Origin: Thermoleophilales bacterium
GTDB taxonomy: Bacteria; Actinomycetota; Thermoleophilia; Solirubrobacterales; 70-9
Length of the DNA: 64,000 nucleotides
Assembly: GCA_020636895.1 (NCBI GenBank)
Contig: JACJWZ010000002.1
Span: 434,001-498,000, forward strand
Reading direction: 5' to 3'
Position 1 is the stretch's first letter. Each line of letters opens with the position of its first letter. The notes under the pieces are model-generated. The model saw nothing but the letters and a program-made list of their open reading frames with translations. It ran no database searches and was not told the DNA's origin. Shown here piece after piece: positions 34,884 to 43,964 of the stretch. Made by a program: the position numbers and the translations under genes.

Positions 34884-36338
34884 ATGAGCGAGCCGGACCT
34901 CGCGGCGATCGTCTCCGGCGCGAGCGACGCGATCATCTCCGGCGACCTCGACGGCACGATCCGGACGTGGAACAAGGGCGCCGAGCGCCTCTATGGCTAC
35001 AGCGCCGAGGAGATCATCGGGAGCTCGTTCCTGAAGCTGATCCGCCGGGAGGACCTGCCGCGCTCCAGGGTCCTGCACGCCAACGTCGCCGAGGGCGGCC
35101 CGCCGGTTCCCGAGATCGACACGCTCGCGATTCGCAAGGACGGGACGACGATCGACGTTTCGCTCTCGGTCTCGCCGATGACCGACGAGCGGGGCGAGCT
35201 CATCGGGGCGATCGTGATCGGCCGCGACATCAGCCGCCGCCGCGCCCTGATGTCGCAACGGCGGGAGGCCGAGGAGCGCTTCTACGCCGCCTTCGAGAAT
35301 GCGCCGATCGGCCTCGCGATCATCTCGCTCGACGGCAGGTTCGTGGAGGCGAACCAGTCGCTCTGCAACTTCCTCGGCCGCACGGACGAAGAGCTCTGCG
35401 AGCTCACCTTCCAGGAGGTGACCCATCCGGAGGACCTCCAGCGCGACCTCAACCTCCTCGACATGCTCGTCGCCGGCGACATCCCGCGCTACGAGATGGA
35501 GAAGCGCTACCTCCGCCCCGACGGCACGGCGGTCTGGGGACTGCTCTGCGTATCGCTCGTCCGCGACGAAGCCGGGGAGCCGCACCACTTCATCTCACAG
35601 ATCATGGACATCGACGCGAGCAAGCAGCAGGATCTCGACCTGCAGCGGCTCACCGGCAAGCTGCGCGGCCTCACCGCGGCTGTGCGGTCGGAGGGCTCCG
35701 GGCTCGACCGCGAGCTCGACATGGCCCTCGAACGCGCCGGGGGCTCGGGGCGAGGGACGGCTGACATGGAGGTCTCCGGAGTCGCGGCGCTCGTCGCGGC
35801 GCTCGAGGCGCGCGACCTCTACACGGCCGAGCACTCGCGAAGCGTCGTCGAGCTCGCCGGCGGCGTGGCGAGGCGACTGGCGCTCGACGATGCGACCGTG
35901 GCGACCGTGCAACGGGTCGCCGCCCTCCACGACGTCGGCAAGGTCGCGGTCCCCGACGCGATCCTGCAGAAGCGCGGCCCGCTGAGCCCCTCCGAGTGGG
36001 AGCTGATGCGACAGCACCCCGCGGTGGGAGAGCGCATCGTCGCCTCGACGCGCACGCTCGCCCACCTGGCGGCGCCGATCCGCGCCGAGCACGAGCGCTG
36101 GGACGGCAAGGGCTACCCGGACGGTCTGAGCGGCGAGGAGATCCCGATCGCCAGCCGGATCACGCTCGCCTGCGACGCCTTCCACGCGATGACATCGGAT
36201 CGTCCGTATCGGGCGGCCATGGCGCCCGCGGAGGCCGAAGCCGAACTGGAGGCGAACGCCGGAACCCAGTTCGACCCGACGATCGTCGAAGCGCTGCTCG
36301 CGGAGCTGTCCGAGTCGAACGGGAAGGTGGACGCATGA
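34884..36338 (+). CDS. PAS-PAS-HD-GYP signalling protein, 484 aa
   Basis: Soluble sensor with PAS 1 (about residues 5-125, WNKGAERLYGYSAEEIIG), PAS 2 (about 130-260, FENAPIGLAIISLDGRFVEANQ) and an HD-GYP domain (about 295-480). The latter shows HSRSVVELA, the HD of LHDVGKVAVPD, the HPAVGERI helix and GKGYPDGL (GYP motif). HD-GYP proteins hydrolyse c-di-GMP; the metal residues appear intact. The ATG at 34884 is preferred; ATG 34812 would add a run of arginines. The stop overlaps the next gene, which may be its membrane partner. Confidence 0.86.
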   Translation: MSEPDLAAIVSGASDAIISGDLDGTIRTWNKGAERLYGYSAEEIIGSSFLKLIRREDLPRSRVLHANVAEGGPPVPEIDTLAIRKDGTTIDVSLSVSPMTDERGELIGAIVIGRDISRRRALMSQRREAEERFYAAFENAPIGLAIISLDGRFVEANQSLCNFLGRTDEELCELTFQEVTHPEDLQRDLNLLDMLVAGDIPRYEMEKRYLRPDGTAVWGLLCVSLVRDEAGEPHHFISQIMDIDASKQQDLDLQRLTGKLRGLTAAVRSEGSGLDRELDMALERAGGSGRGTADMEVSGVAALVAALEARDLYTAEHSRSVVELAGGVARRLALDDATVATVQRVAALHDVGKVAVPDAILQKRGPLSPSEWELMRQHPAVGERIVASTRTLAHLAAPIRAEHERWDGKGYPDGLSGEEIPIASRITLACDAFHAMTSDRPYRAAMAPAEAEAELEANAGTQFDPTIVEALLAELSESNGKVDA

Positions 36339-37177
36339 ACCGGATAAAACGAGGTTGGGCGCTTGCGAAGAAGAGCTGGTCGGTGCTCCGGGAGCATCCG
36401 ACGCTGATCCGCTTCCCGCTCTACGGGGGCGTGCTGACGCTGGTCATGGCCGTCGTGGTCGTCGGACCGGGCCTCTACCTGATCGACGACGGCAAGCTCG
36501 CGCCCGGCGCGCCGCTCGTGGTCATCGGCTTCTTCCTGCTCGCGATCATCGGCACCTACTTCTCGGTGGGACTCGCCGCCGCCGCCGACCGCATCTTCCG
36601 CGGTCAGGAAGCGACGGTCGCCGACGGTCTGGCGGTCAGTCGCGCGAACATCGGGGCGATCTTCGGATGGGCGCTGCTCTCGACGACCGTGGGGCTCGTC
36701 TTCAGCCTGCTCGAGAGCCAGGGCGGCATCTTCGGCCAGATCGTCAGCCGGATCCTCAACGTCGCCTGGTCGCTGGTGACATTCCTCGCGGTGCCGGTGA
36801 TCGCAATCGAGGGGACGGGTCCGATCGAGACGCTGAAGCGCTCCGGGACGCTGTTCAGGGAGCGCTGGGGGCAGCAGATCACAGGAAACCTCGCGATCGG
36901 TGGCGTCGTCGCGCTTCTCGGGTTTCTCCCGGCGATCCTCCTCTTCTTCGCCGGGATCGCGCTCTGGAGCGCGAGCAGCTTCCTCGGTGCCCTGCTGGTG
37001 ATCGTCGCGATCATCCTCTTCGCGACCTCGGCGCTCATCGCGAGCGCCCTGAACGGGATCTTCGGCGTCGCCCTCTACCACTACGCCGGCGAAGGCGCCA
37101 CGATCGGCCCCTTCACCTCGGCCGAGCTCGAGTCCGCGGTTAAGCGCACCGGCGGCCCCGAGCCGTCGACGATCTAG
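36335..37177 (+). CDS. DUF6159-type membrane protein, 280 aa
   Basis: Polytopic membrane protein with about six hydrophobic segments. It begins RIKRGWALAKKSWSVLREHPTL, a signature of an actinobacterial family of unknown function (DUF6159-like), and contains FLAVPVIAIEGTGPIETLKRS and a C-terminal YHYAGEG motif. The ATG overlaps the HD-GYP stop by 4 bp, so it is translationally coupled to the c-di-GMP phosphodiesterase-like gene. Function is unknown; a membrane process controlled by the nucleotide is possible but unproven. Confidence 0.8.
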   Translation: MNRIKRGWALAKKSWSVLREHPTLIRFPLYGGVLTLVMAVVVVGPGLYLIDDGKLAPGAPLVVIGFFLLAIIGTYFSVGLAAAADRIFRGQEATVADGLAVSRANIGAIFGWALLSTTVGLVFSLLESQGGIFGQIVSRILNVAWSLVTFLAVPVIAIEGTGPIETLKRSGTLFRERWGQQITGNLAIGGVVALLGFLPAILLFFAGIALWSASSFLGALLVIVAIILFATSALIASALNGIFGVALYHYAGEGATIGPFTSAELESAVKRTGGPEPSTI

Positions 37178-37244
37178 CGCTGCAGACTCCCGGGGCGCGG
37201 GCGCTCTGAAAGACCCAAGCCGACGGCTGGCGGCCGCGCTCAAC

Positions 37245-37279
37245 TCGCAATCGCACGTCCCACAGACGTGCGATTGCGA
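37245..37279. repeat. GCAATCGCA hairpin, copy 2
   Basis: TCGCAATCGCACGT (37245-37258) and ACGTGCGATTGCGA (37266-37279) form a perfect 14-bp stem with a 7-nt loop. Arms share CGCAATCGCA with the hairpin at 10611. It lies 67 bp after the DUF6159 stop, between convergent genes, so it may also terminate transcription. The rest of the gap 37178-37475 shows no gene. Confidence 0.75.
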
Positions 37280-37475
37280 TTCCGTGCGGCGTGTGGGCGC
37301 TTCGACCATGCTCTACGTGGTTTCCGCGCCCCGCGTCGATGGTTGAGCGCGGCCGCGGGCTGGTCCAGTGCGCGATTGCGTACCACGCCATCCCGGGTGC
37401 CCCTTGGGAGAGGCATCTCGGGCGCGGCGCGGTGGACGTCCGCGGGCGCCCAGGCGGGTCCAGCGGGTCCAGCCG

Positions 37476-38849
37476 TCAGGCGAGCGTGAACTCGACGCGC
37501 CTGGCCGCGGGATCGGCGGCGAGGAGCTTGACCGCCACCTCGCTGCCCAGCTCCGGCTCAGCGCCCTCCACCTGCGCCCGCACGGCGGGATCGCGGATCT
37601 GAACCATGCCGTCGTCGATCGCGAGCGCCTCGAAGGTCTCCCCCACCCTGCCCTCGAGCAGCATCGCCTCGACGAGGTCGACGACTCCGCGTTCGACGGC
37701 GCCGGCGCGGCGGCCGCCGGCGCTCATCGCAGCGGGAAGCGCCGCGATGCCGGCCAGCACCCAGTCGGGGGGGCGATCACCGGCGCCGGCCGCCAGGCAG
37801 CACTCGCTCACGTAACGATCCTGCAGGCGCCGCAGCGGCGCCGTCGCGTGGGCGTAGTCGGCGGCGATCGAGAAGTGCTCGTGCTCGGCGGGCGGCTCGC
37901 CGTCGAAGGCGACGTACCCGGCGCCTCGGCCGACGCCGGTCGCCTCGTGCAGCAGCGCCGCCTGGGCGGGCACGGAAGGATCGAGAGAGCGGATCAGCTC
38001 CGGGTAGCCCATCCCGTCCGGCCATCGCACCCCGAGCGCCTCGACCTGCAGCCGGAACCGCCGCAACGCGCGCTCGTCAGGGGGCGGCTGGGTGCGGAGG
38101 ATGCCGACACCGGCGGCGAGCATCAGCCGGGCGGCCTCCATCCCGGTCAGCAGCGAGATCTGGGCGTTGTCGTCCTCAACCTGGCGCGTCACCCGGTAGC
38201 GCACGGTCCAGCCATCGCCCTCGCGCTCGACCTCCTGCTCGGGCACGGCGAGGCGGACTCCGCCTCGCGCCTCCTCCAGCGCCACCCGCCGGGCGCCCAC
38301 CTCCCGCAGCAGCTCAGAGAGCTCGGCGGGGACGTCGTCGTAGGTGTGCTGCGCGACGCTGCGAACCTCGGCTCGGACGACGGATGTCGCGGTCGGCTCG
38401 CCGCGGACGTTGAGGTCGATCGTCCAGAGGACGGCGGGACGCCACTGCCCTGGGAGCAGGCTGGCGGCCCCCTCCGATAGCGCGAGCGGATGCAGCGGCG
38501 TCCGCTCGTCGGCCGCGTAGACGGTGACGCCGCGAGCATGGGCCTCGACGTCGAGCGCCGATCCCGCAGTCACGAAGGCGCCGACATCGGCGATCGCGTA
38601 GCTGACGCGGTGCCCCTCGCCACGTCGCTCGATGTGCATCGCCTGGTCGAGGTCACGCGATCCGGGAGGGTCGATCGTCACGAACGGAAGCTCCACCCGT
38701 TCCCCCGACCGCGGCCGCGACGCGACATCGGCGGCTTCGCGCTCGACCTCGGGCGGGAACGCCTCCGGCACCCCCGCCTCGGCCCGGATCGAGCGCAGGC
38801 CGTCGGCCATGCGCTCGGCTGGATCGATTCGGATCCAGCGGGACGCCAT
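37476..38849 (-). CDS. RNB-domain ribonuclease (RNase II/R family, short form), 457 aa
   Basis: Catalytic RNB domain with FVTIDPPGSRDLDQAM (metal aspartates, about residues 56-71), YAIADVGAFV and the late YAHATAPLRRLQDRYV motif. The protein lacks obvious N-terminal cold-shock domains and has only a short C-terminal beta region that could be S1-like (VGETFEALAIDDG). This short architecture is seen in actinobacteria. It would degrade RNA 3' to 5'. It begins 19 bp after the epimerase stop in a sugar operon, an unexpected neighbour. Confidence 0.88.
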   Translation of the reverse strand: MASRWIRIDPAERMADGLRSIRAEAGVPEAFPPEVEREAADVASRPRSGERVELPFVTIDPPGSRDLDQAMHIERRGEGHRVSYAIADVGAFVTAGSALDVEAHARGVTVYAADERTPLHPLALSEGAASLLPGQWRPAVLWTIDLNVRGEPTATSVVRAEVRSVAQHTYDDVPAELSELLREVGARRVALEEARGGVRLAVPEQEVEREGDGWTVRYRVTRQVEDDNAQISLLTGMEAARLMLAAGVGILRTQPPPDERALRRFRLQVEALGVRWPDGMGYPELIRSLDPSVPAQAALLHEATGVGRGAGYVAFDGEPPAEHEHFSIAADYAHATAPLRRLQDRYVSECCLAAGAGDRPPDWVLAGIAALPAAMSAGGRRAGAVERGVVDLVEAMLLEGRVGETFEALAIDDGMVQIRDPAVRAQVEGAEPELGSEVAVKLLAADPAARRVEFTLA

Positions 38850-38868
38850 CAGGCTGGGAACCGGTCGC

Positions 38869-39945
38869 TCACGCGGCTGCTTCCGCTGCCCAGCGCTCCG
38901 CGTTCTGCCCGATCATCTCGGTCAGGATCTCCTCGATCCCGTACCGGGGCTCCCAGTCCGGGTAGTCGGAGCGGAAGTCCGAGACGTCGGAGATCCACCA
39001 CCGATGATCGCCGATGCGGTTCTCGTCGCTCAACTCCCAGCTGAGCTCGCGGCCGCTGATCCGCTCGCAGGCGGCGATCGCCTCGAGCATCGAGCAGTTG
39101 CTGAACCTGCCGCCGCCGATGTTGTAGACGGAGGCCGCTCGCGGGTTGCGCTGGAAGGACTCGAAGCAGGCGACGAGGTCGGCGCAGTGGATGTTGTCGC
39201 GGACCTGCTTGCCGCCGTAGCCGAACACCGTGTAGTGGGTGCCGGTGACCGCGCACTTGGCGAGATAGGCGAGGAACCCGTGCAGCTGGGCGCCCGCGTG
39301 CTGAGGGCCGGTGAGGCAGCCGCCGCGGAAGCAGACGGTCGGCATCTCGAAGTAGCGCCCGTACTCCTGCACCATCAGGTCGGCCGCCGCCTTCGAGACA
39401 CCGAACAGGGAGTGGGTCGAGGAGTCGATCGACATCGAGGTGTCGATGCCGCCGTAGTAGCGGTGGTCCTCCGGGAGCTCGAGGCGGAGCTCCTGCTCCT
39501 CGAGCGGCAGGAAGTTGGGGGTGTCGCCATAGACCTTGTTCGTCGAGCAGAAGACGAACGGCGCGTCAGGCGCGTGGGCGCGAGCGGCCTCGAGCAGGTT
39601 CAGCGTGCCGAGCGCGTTCACCCCGAAGTCGGTCTGCGGATCGCGCGCGGCCCAGTCGTGGGACGGCTGCGCGGCGGTGTGGATGACGACCCCGACACCG
39701 CCGGGAGCGTCGCGGAAGGCGCGATCGACCGCGTCGGCGTCGCGGATGTCGACCTCGAGGGAGCGGAACTCGCCGTAGTCGCGTTCGAGCCGTTCGGTCG
39801 TCGCCGAGGTCGAGGCCTCGGGGCCGAAGAAGCGCGCCCGCATGTCGTTCTCGAGACCGATCACGTCCCAGCCCGACTCGACCAGGGCCCGCACGGACTC
39901 CGAGCCGATCAGGCCGCCAGAGCCGGTGACGATCGCCGTGGCCAT
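38869..39945 (-). CDS. NAD-dependent sugar epimerase/dehydratase (CDP-paratose epimerase-like), 358 aa
   Basis: Extended SDR. The Rossmann motif TGSGGLIGSE opens the protein, VIHTAAQPSHDWAARDP follows, and the catalytic serine region CSTNKVYGD and a later S-x-K segment (SLFGVSKAAAD) take the usual active-site places. The stretch HTAAQPSH and FGYGGKQVRDNIH typify CDP-tyvelose/paratose 2-epimerase relatives. The ATG at 39945 starts 1 nt after the preceding gene's stop, so it is coupled. It probably makes a nucleotide sugar for the surface glycan built by the neighbouring GT2 and membrane protein. Confidence 0.88.
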   Translation of the reverse strand: MATAIVTGSGGLIGSESVRALVESGWDVIGLENDMRARFFGPEASTSATTERLERDYGEFRSLEVDIRDADAVDRAFRDAPGGVGVVIHTAAQPSHDWAARDPQTDFGVNALGTLNLLEAARAHAPDAPFVFCSTNKVYGDTPNFLPLEEQELRLELPEDHRYYGGIDTSMSIDSSTHSLFGVSKAAADLMVQEYGRYFEMPTVCFRGGCLTGPQHAGAQLHGFLAYLAKCAVTGTHYTVFGYGGKQVRDNIHCADLVACFESFQRNPRAASVYNIGGGRFSNCSMLEAIAACERISGRELSWELSDENRIGDHRWWISDVSDFRSDYPDWEPRYGIEEILTEMIGQNAERWAAEAAA

Positions 39946-39946
39946 G

Positions 39947-41935
39947 TCAGCCCTTCCCTCCGCCGTCACCTCGCGCCGCGGCGCGCTCGTTCGCTGTCGG
40001 TTCCACCTTCATCGAGTAGAAGTCGTAGCGCAGATCCCCGCTCGGCCCGGTGAGCTCGAGCGTCTCGGCCTGCGGCGCCTGGGCGAAGGTCCCTTCGCCG
40101 ACCAACTCCGGCGGGCCGTTGAGGAGCAACCCATCGGCGGCGGTTCCGGGGACCAGCCGGTACGTGTCTGAGCCGTTGACGACCGCATGACGGAACCTCG
40201 ACTTGTAGAGCAGCGAGAGGACCGACTCGAGCCCGCTGACGCCGACGCCGTCGACCTTCACGAACACGACCTCGTCCTTGCCGGCCTGCGGGACCTCGAC
40301 GGTCTCGCCGTAGGCGGCGTCGACGGAGGAGATCAGCTCGGGCTCGCCGCAGCGGTCGGGAACCCGGCTCAGAAGCTGCCACCCCGGCGTCGTCTCGGTG
40401 ATCTCGAAGTTGCAGAGGGTCGCCAGCGCCTGCTCGGGCGGATCCCAACCGGGCCAGCGATCGTCGATCGTGCGCGTCGGCCAATCATCGGTGATCTGCT
40501 TGGGGTTGTGGCGGAGGATGCGCTCCATGCCGTCAGGCGAGCGGATCGCATCGGCGTTGAGCTCGTCCAGCGCCTGCGTGTTCGCCTGGTACGCCTGGAT
40601 CACCGGGGTCGGATCCCACTGCCATGACCCGTCGTACACCCACGCCGCCGCGATCTCCCATGGCTCCACCGAGACCCGCTTACCGTTGGTGTCGGCGAGG
40701 ATCCCCTTGTCGATCGCGAAGCCGTTGGCGAACAGGAAGCGGATGACGTCGGCGTCCTCACGACGCCCGTCGCCCTCGGTCAGCGACTTCGTCTCGTTCC
40801 AGGCCCGCTGGGCGTTGTCGACCGGGTTGAGCAGGGCCCAGACCCGACCGGGATGCTCGTGGTGTTGCAGAGCGGCGCCCGTGAGGAAGAGCACGGCGAC
40901 CCCGCTCAGCGAAAGAGCCCACTGCGCGCGCGCCCACGGCATCGCCGCCCAGACCACCGTGACGGTGGAGGCGTAGGCGCCCATGTGCGGGATGTCGAAG
41001 CGGACCACTCCCTCCTTGAAGAGCGCGAAACCCACGAGCGCGGTGACGAGGACGCCACCCCAGCGGGCGAGGCTGTCCCGGTAGCCGGCCAGCGCCGAGA
41101 AGGCGACGAGGCCGACCAGGATCGCAACCGCGCCGAGGACCCCGGCGGTGTAGCCGAGCTCCGAGCCCTCCGACGTCGACATCGCCTCGCTGTAGCCGGA
41201 GACGATCTGGCGGCCGTTGGACACGAAGTCGGGAAGGTCGCCCAGCGCCTGCCCCGAGGCGAGCCAGAGGCCGACGAAAGTGCCCGCGAAGGTGAGTAGG
41301 TAGGCGCCGATCTGCCATGGGCGCGCCCGGGCGGCCAGCAGCGCCACGGCGAACATCAGAAAGAGGACCGGGCCGACCGAGAGCTTCACCAGCGTCTCGG
41401 TGGCCGCGAAGGCGGCGCCGCCGAAGACCAGGGCGTCGACGGCGAAGCGGGGCCGGTCGAGACGGAGCGCGAAGAAGCAGGCGAGCGCGCCGATCGCGAA
41501 GGGAACCTCCACCGCCGGCAGCACGCAGAGCACGGCGAACGAGATGACGATCGCGGCGATCATGCCGAGGCTTCGCCGCAGCGCCGCGACCAGGAGGCAG
41601 GAGAGGGCGACGTGCAGCGCCGCGAGCCAGACGTAGGCGAGGTTGGCCAGGCCGACGTACCAGTCGGTCGCGAAGTTGAGGAAGCCGAGCGGGCCGTAGG
41701 TGAAGACGAAGTCGGGCCCGAACCGGATCCCGTGCTCGATCCCCATGTACATGCCGGCTATCCAGCCCTGGTCGAGCCCGGTGTCGGGATCGGAGATCGC
41801 GACGAACCACGTCAGGATCGAGATGACCAGGCCCACCGCCAAGACCGGGGCCCGCTCGGCGAGCTCCTCCGCCCGGCGAGCCGCTCCACCGATCCCGCCG
41901 GAGGCGAGAGCCGGCGCGGCTTCAGCCGAGGTCAC
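39947..41935 (-). CDS. Large polytopic membrane protein, GT-C-like, 662 aa
   Basis: About ten to twelve membrane helices fill residues 25-370, followed by a 290-residue soluble, probably extracytoplasmic domain. After helix 1 an acidic loop reads SDPDTGLDQGW, then MGIEHGIRFGPDFVFTYGPLGFL; acidic residues in the first outer loop are typical of GT-C glycosyltransferases that use polyprenyl-phosphate sugars. No family is certain. GTG start at 41935, overlapping the GT2 gene by 14 bp. A polyprenyl-phosphate-sugar synthase (the GT2) directly upstream supports a role in adding sugars outside the membrane. Confidence 0.75.
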   Translation of the reverse strand: MTSAEAAPALASGGIGGAARRAEELAERAPVLAVGLVISILTWFVAISDPDTGLDQGWIAGMYMGIEHGIRFGPDFVFTYGPLGFLNFATDWYVGLANLAYVWLAALHVALSCLLVAALRRSLGMIAAIVISFAVLCVLPAVEVPFAIGALACFFALRLDRPRFAVDALVFGGAAFAATETLVKLSVGPVLFLMFAVALLAARARPWQIGAYLLTFAGTFVGLWLASGQALGDLPDFVSNGRQIVSGYSEAMSTSEGSELGYTAGVLGAVAILVGLVAFSALAGYRDSLARWGGVLVTALVGFALFKEGVVRFDIPHMGAYASTVTVVWAAMPWARAQWALSLSGVAVLFLTGAALQHHEHPGRVWALLNPVDNAQRAWNETKSLTEGDGRREDADVIRFLFANGFAIDKGILADTNGKRVSVEPWEIAAAWVYDGSWQWDPTPVIQAYQANTQALDELNADAIRSPDGMERILRHNPKQITDDWPTRTIDDRWPGWDPPEQALATLCNFEITETTPGWQLLSRVPDRCGEPELISSVDAAYGETVEVPQAGKDEVVFVKVDGVGVSGLESVLSLLYKSRFRHAVVNGSDTYRLVPGTAADGLLLNGPPELVGEGTFAQAPQAETLELTGPSGDLRYDFYSMKVEPTANERAAARGDGGGKG

Positions 41936-42659
41936 GGTGGTAGTCGCCGCGGCTCAGGTGATGCTCCAGCCAGACGTAGAGCACGATGAACATGTACCTG
42001 CTCCCCATCTCGCTCATGGCGAGCTTCGACGTGCCCGAGGTCCGGTTCGTCCAGGAGATCGGGATCACGCGGTAGCTGAAACCGCGGACGATCGCCTTCA
42101 GTGGCAGTTCGACCGTCAGGTTGAAGTGCTTGGAGAGCAGCGGGTTGACGGCGTCGATGACCTCGCGGCGGTACGCCTTGAAGGCGTTGGTCGTGTCGTT
42201 GTAGCCGTGCAGGAAGATCGCCCTGATGAAGAGGTTTGCGAGACGGTTGACGATCAGCTTGAGGCGCGGGTAGTCGTAGACCTTCCCCCCGGAAACGAAG
42301 CGCGATCCGAACGCGCAGTCCCAGCCCTCCTCGAGGACCGCGTAGTAGCGGCACAGGTCCTCGGGGTCGTCGGAGGCGTCGGCCATGTAGATCGCGACGG
42401 CGTCCCCCGTGTACGCGCTCAGCCCCGCCCTTACCGCCATCCCGAAGCCCCTCGGATTCGGCGAGCGCAGGTAGCGGACCCCGGGGTCGCGCTCCGCCGC
42501 GGCAGCGACGATCTCGTGGGTGCGGTCGGTGCTGCCGTCATCGACGACAAGCACCTCGTAGTCGATGCCGGCGCGGGACAGCGCCGCGGTGACGCCGTCG
42601 AGCGTCGGGCCGATCGAGCCCTCCTCGTCGTGGGCCGGGATGACGACCGAGAACTTCAT
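41922..42659 (-). CDS. Glycosyltransferase family 2, polyprenyl-phosphate mannosyl/glucosyl transferase-like, 245 aa
   Basis: GT-A fold enzyme: FSVVIPAHDEEGSI at the start, YEVLVVDDGSTDRT, the metal-binding AIYMADASDDPED (DxD-like region) and NTTNAFKAYRREV-like acceptor segment (YNDTTNAFKAYR). There are no membrane helices, so it resembles soluble DPM1-type synthases that load a sugar on polyprenyl phosphate at the inner leaflet. It overlaps both neighbours (4 bp upstream, 14 bp downstream). It likely supplies the adjacent polytopic protein. Confidence 0.9.
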   Translation of the reverse strand: MKFSVVIPAHDEEGSIGPTLDGVTAALSRAGIDYEVLVVDDGSTDRTHEIVAAAAERDPGVRYLRSPNPRGFGMAVRAGLSAYTGDAVAIYMADASDDPEDLCRYYAVLEEGWDCAFGSRFVSGGKVYDYPRLKLIVNRLANLFIRAIFLHGYNDTTNAFKAYRREVIDAVNPLLSKHFNLTVELPLKAIVRGFSYRVIPISWTNRTSGTSKLAMSEMGSRYMFIVLYVWLEHHLSRGDYHRDLG

Positions 42660-43771
42660 CGCCCCGCCCCCGCCCCCGCGTCGATCCCGAGCGCCGCCGC
42701 GAGACGCTCCTCGTCGGCGGCGATCCAGGCGTGGATGTCAGCGAGGATCCGCTCCGCCCCTCGTCGCGGCCGCCAGTCAGTGTGCTCGAAGAGCGCCGCG
42801 CAGTCGGAGATGTAGACCGGCACGTCACCCGCCCGGGTCTCCGCGATCGCGCCGATCGGCACCTCGCGCCCGCTGATCCGCCGGCACAGCTCGGTCGTCT
42901 CGAGCAAGGAGAGGCTGCATTCGCGACCGCCCCCCACGTTGAGCACCGCTCCATCCCAGCTCTCGGGGTCGAGCACCTGCTCCTCGACGAGGTCGACCAG
43001 GTCATCGATGTGCAGCAGGTCACGCACCTGCTTGCCGCCACCGCCGAAGCCGATGTAGTCGAGGGGTAGACCGAAGTGATGGCTGAGCATCCAGTGGGTG
43101 AAGACCCCCTGATCGACCTTCCCCATCTGCCAAGGGCCGGCGATCACCCCACAGCGGTCGACGACCGCGCGGAGGCCGAAGGCGTCGCGGAACTCCTCGA
43201 TCAGCAGCTCGGCCGCGAGCTTGGTCGCCCCGTAGAGGGTGCGCGCACCGCGCAGCGGCACCTCCTCGCTGATCCCGGCGGGCGAGGCCCCGGGGACCGT
43301 CTGCTCGGCGAGCAGCTCGAACCTCGTGTCGGTCTCCTCGAGCGCGAGCCCGCGGAGGGTGGCGAGCGGGTAGACGCGGCTGCTCGAGAGGAAGACGAAG
43401 GACGCCCCGACACCCCGGGCGAGCTCGAGGCAGTTGTAGGCGCCGGTCAGGTTCGTGTGCAGCAGGTAGGAGCTGTCGCCGTCGACTCCGCTCATCACCG
43501 AGGGCTCGGCCGAGCACTCGACGAGCACGTCGGGCGCCGGGACCGACGCGAGGTCGGAGGGCTCCCTGACGTCGCCCTCGACGAATCGGACACCCGCGCC
43601 GGTGAGTCGCGGCACGTTGAGCTCGGACCCCCGCCGATGGAGGTTGTCGAGCGCGGTCACCGACCAGCGTGGGTGGCGCGCCGCCAGCGCCAGCGCGATG
43701 TTCGAGCCGACGAAGCCGGCCCCGCCGGTGACGAGTATCTCCTGCGGTCGATCTGTCGTGTTCGCGGGCAA
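42656..43771 (-). CDS. NAD-dependent sugar epimerase/dehydratase, 371 aa
   Basis: Extended SDR, first gene of the sugar operon. TGGAGFVGSN is near residue 15, SSSRVYPLATLRG carries the catalytic Ser, and YGATKLAAELL the YxxxK pair; GFGGGGKQVRDLLHIDDLVD matches the same GKQVRD loop as the epimerase at 38869, so the two are related. The start is a TTG at 43771 (no ATG or GTG nearby). It probably interconverts a nucleotide sugar such as UDP-glucose or a CDP-deoxysugar; the precise reaction cannot be read. Confidence 0.88.
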   Translation of the reverse strand: MPANTTDRPQEILVTGGAGFVGSNIALALAARHPRWSVTALDNLHRRGSELNVPRLTGAGVRFVEGDVREPSDLASVPAPDVLVECSAEPSVMSGVDGDSSYLLHTNLTGAYNCLELARGVGASFVFLSSSRVYPLATLRGLALEETDTRFELLAEQTVPGASPAGISEEVPLRGARTLYGATKLAAELLIEEFRDAFGLRAVVDRCGVIAGPWQMGKVDQGVFTHWMLSHHFGLPLDYIGFGGGGKQVRDLLHIDDLVDLVEEQVLDPESWDGAVLNVGGGRECSLSLLETTELCRRISGREVPIGAIAETRAGDVPVYISDCAALFEHTDWRPRRGAERILADIHAWIAADEERLAAALGIDAGAGAGR

Positions 43772-43964
43772 GTCGGGTGCCTTCCACTTCCCCTGACGCG
43801 TTCACGCCGGGACCGGCGACGGCGAGGGAGCAAGCCGCCGCAACCCCTGGAGAGGGCATCGGAGAGTAGCGGTCGCCCCCGCGGGCTCGCTGCGCAGAAT
43901 CGTCCCCGGGGACCGGCGGTTCACGCCACGAAGACCCACCGGATCGGCCCGGCGGCGCCCGCCG

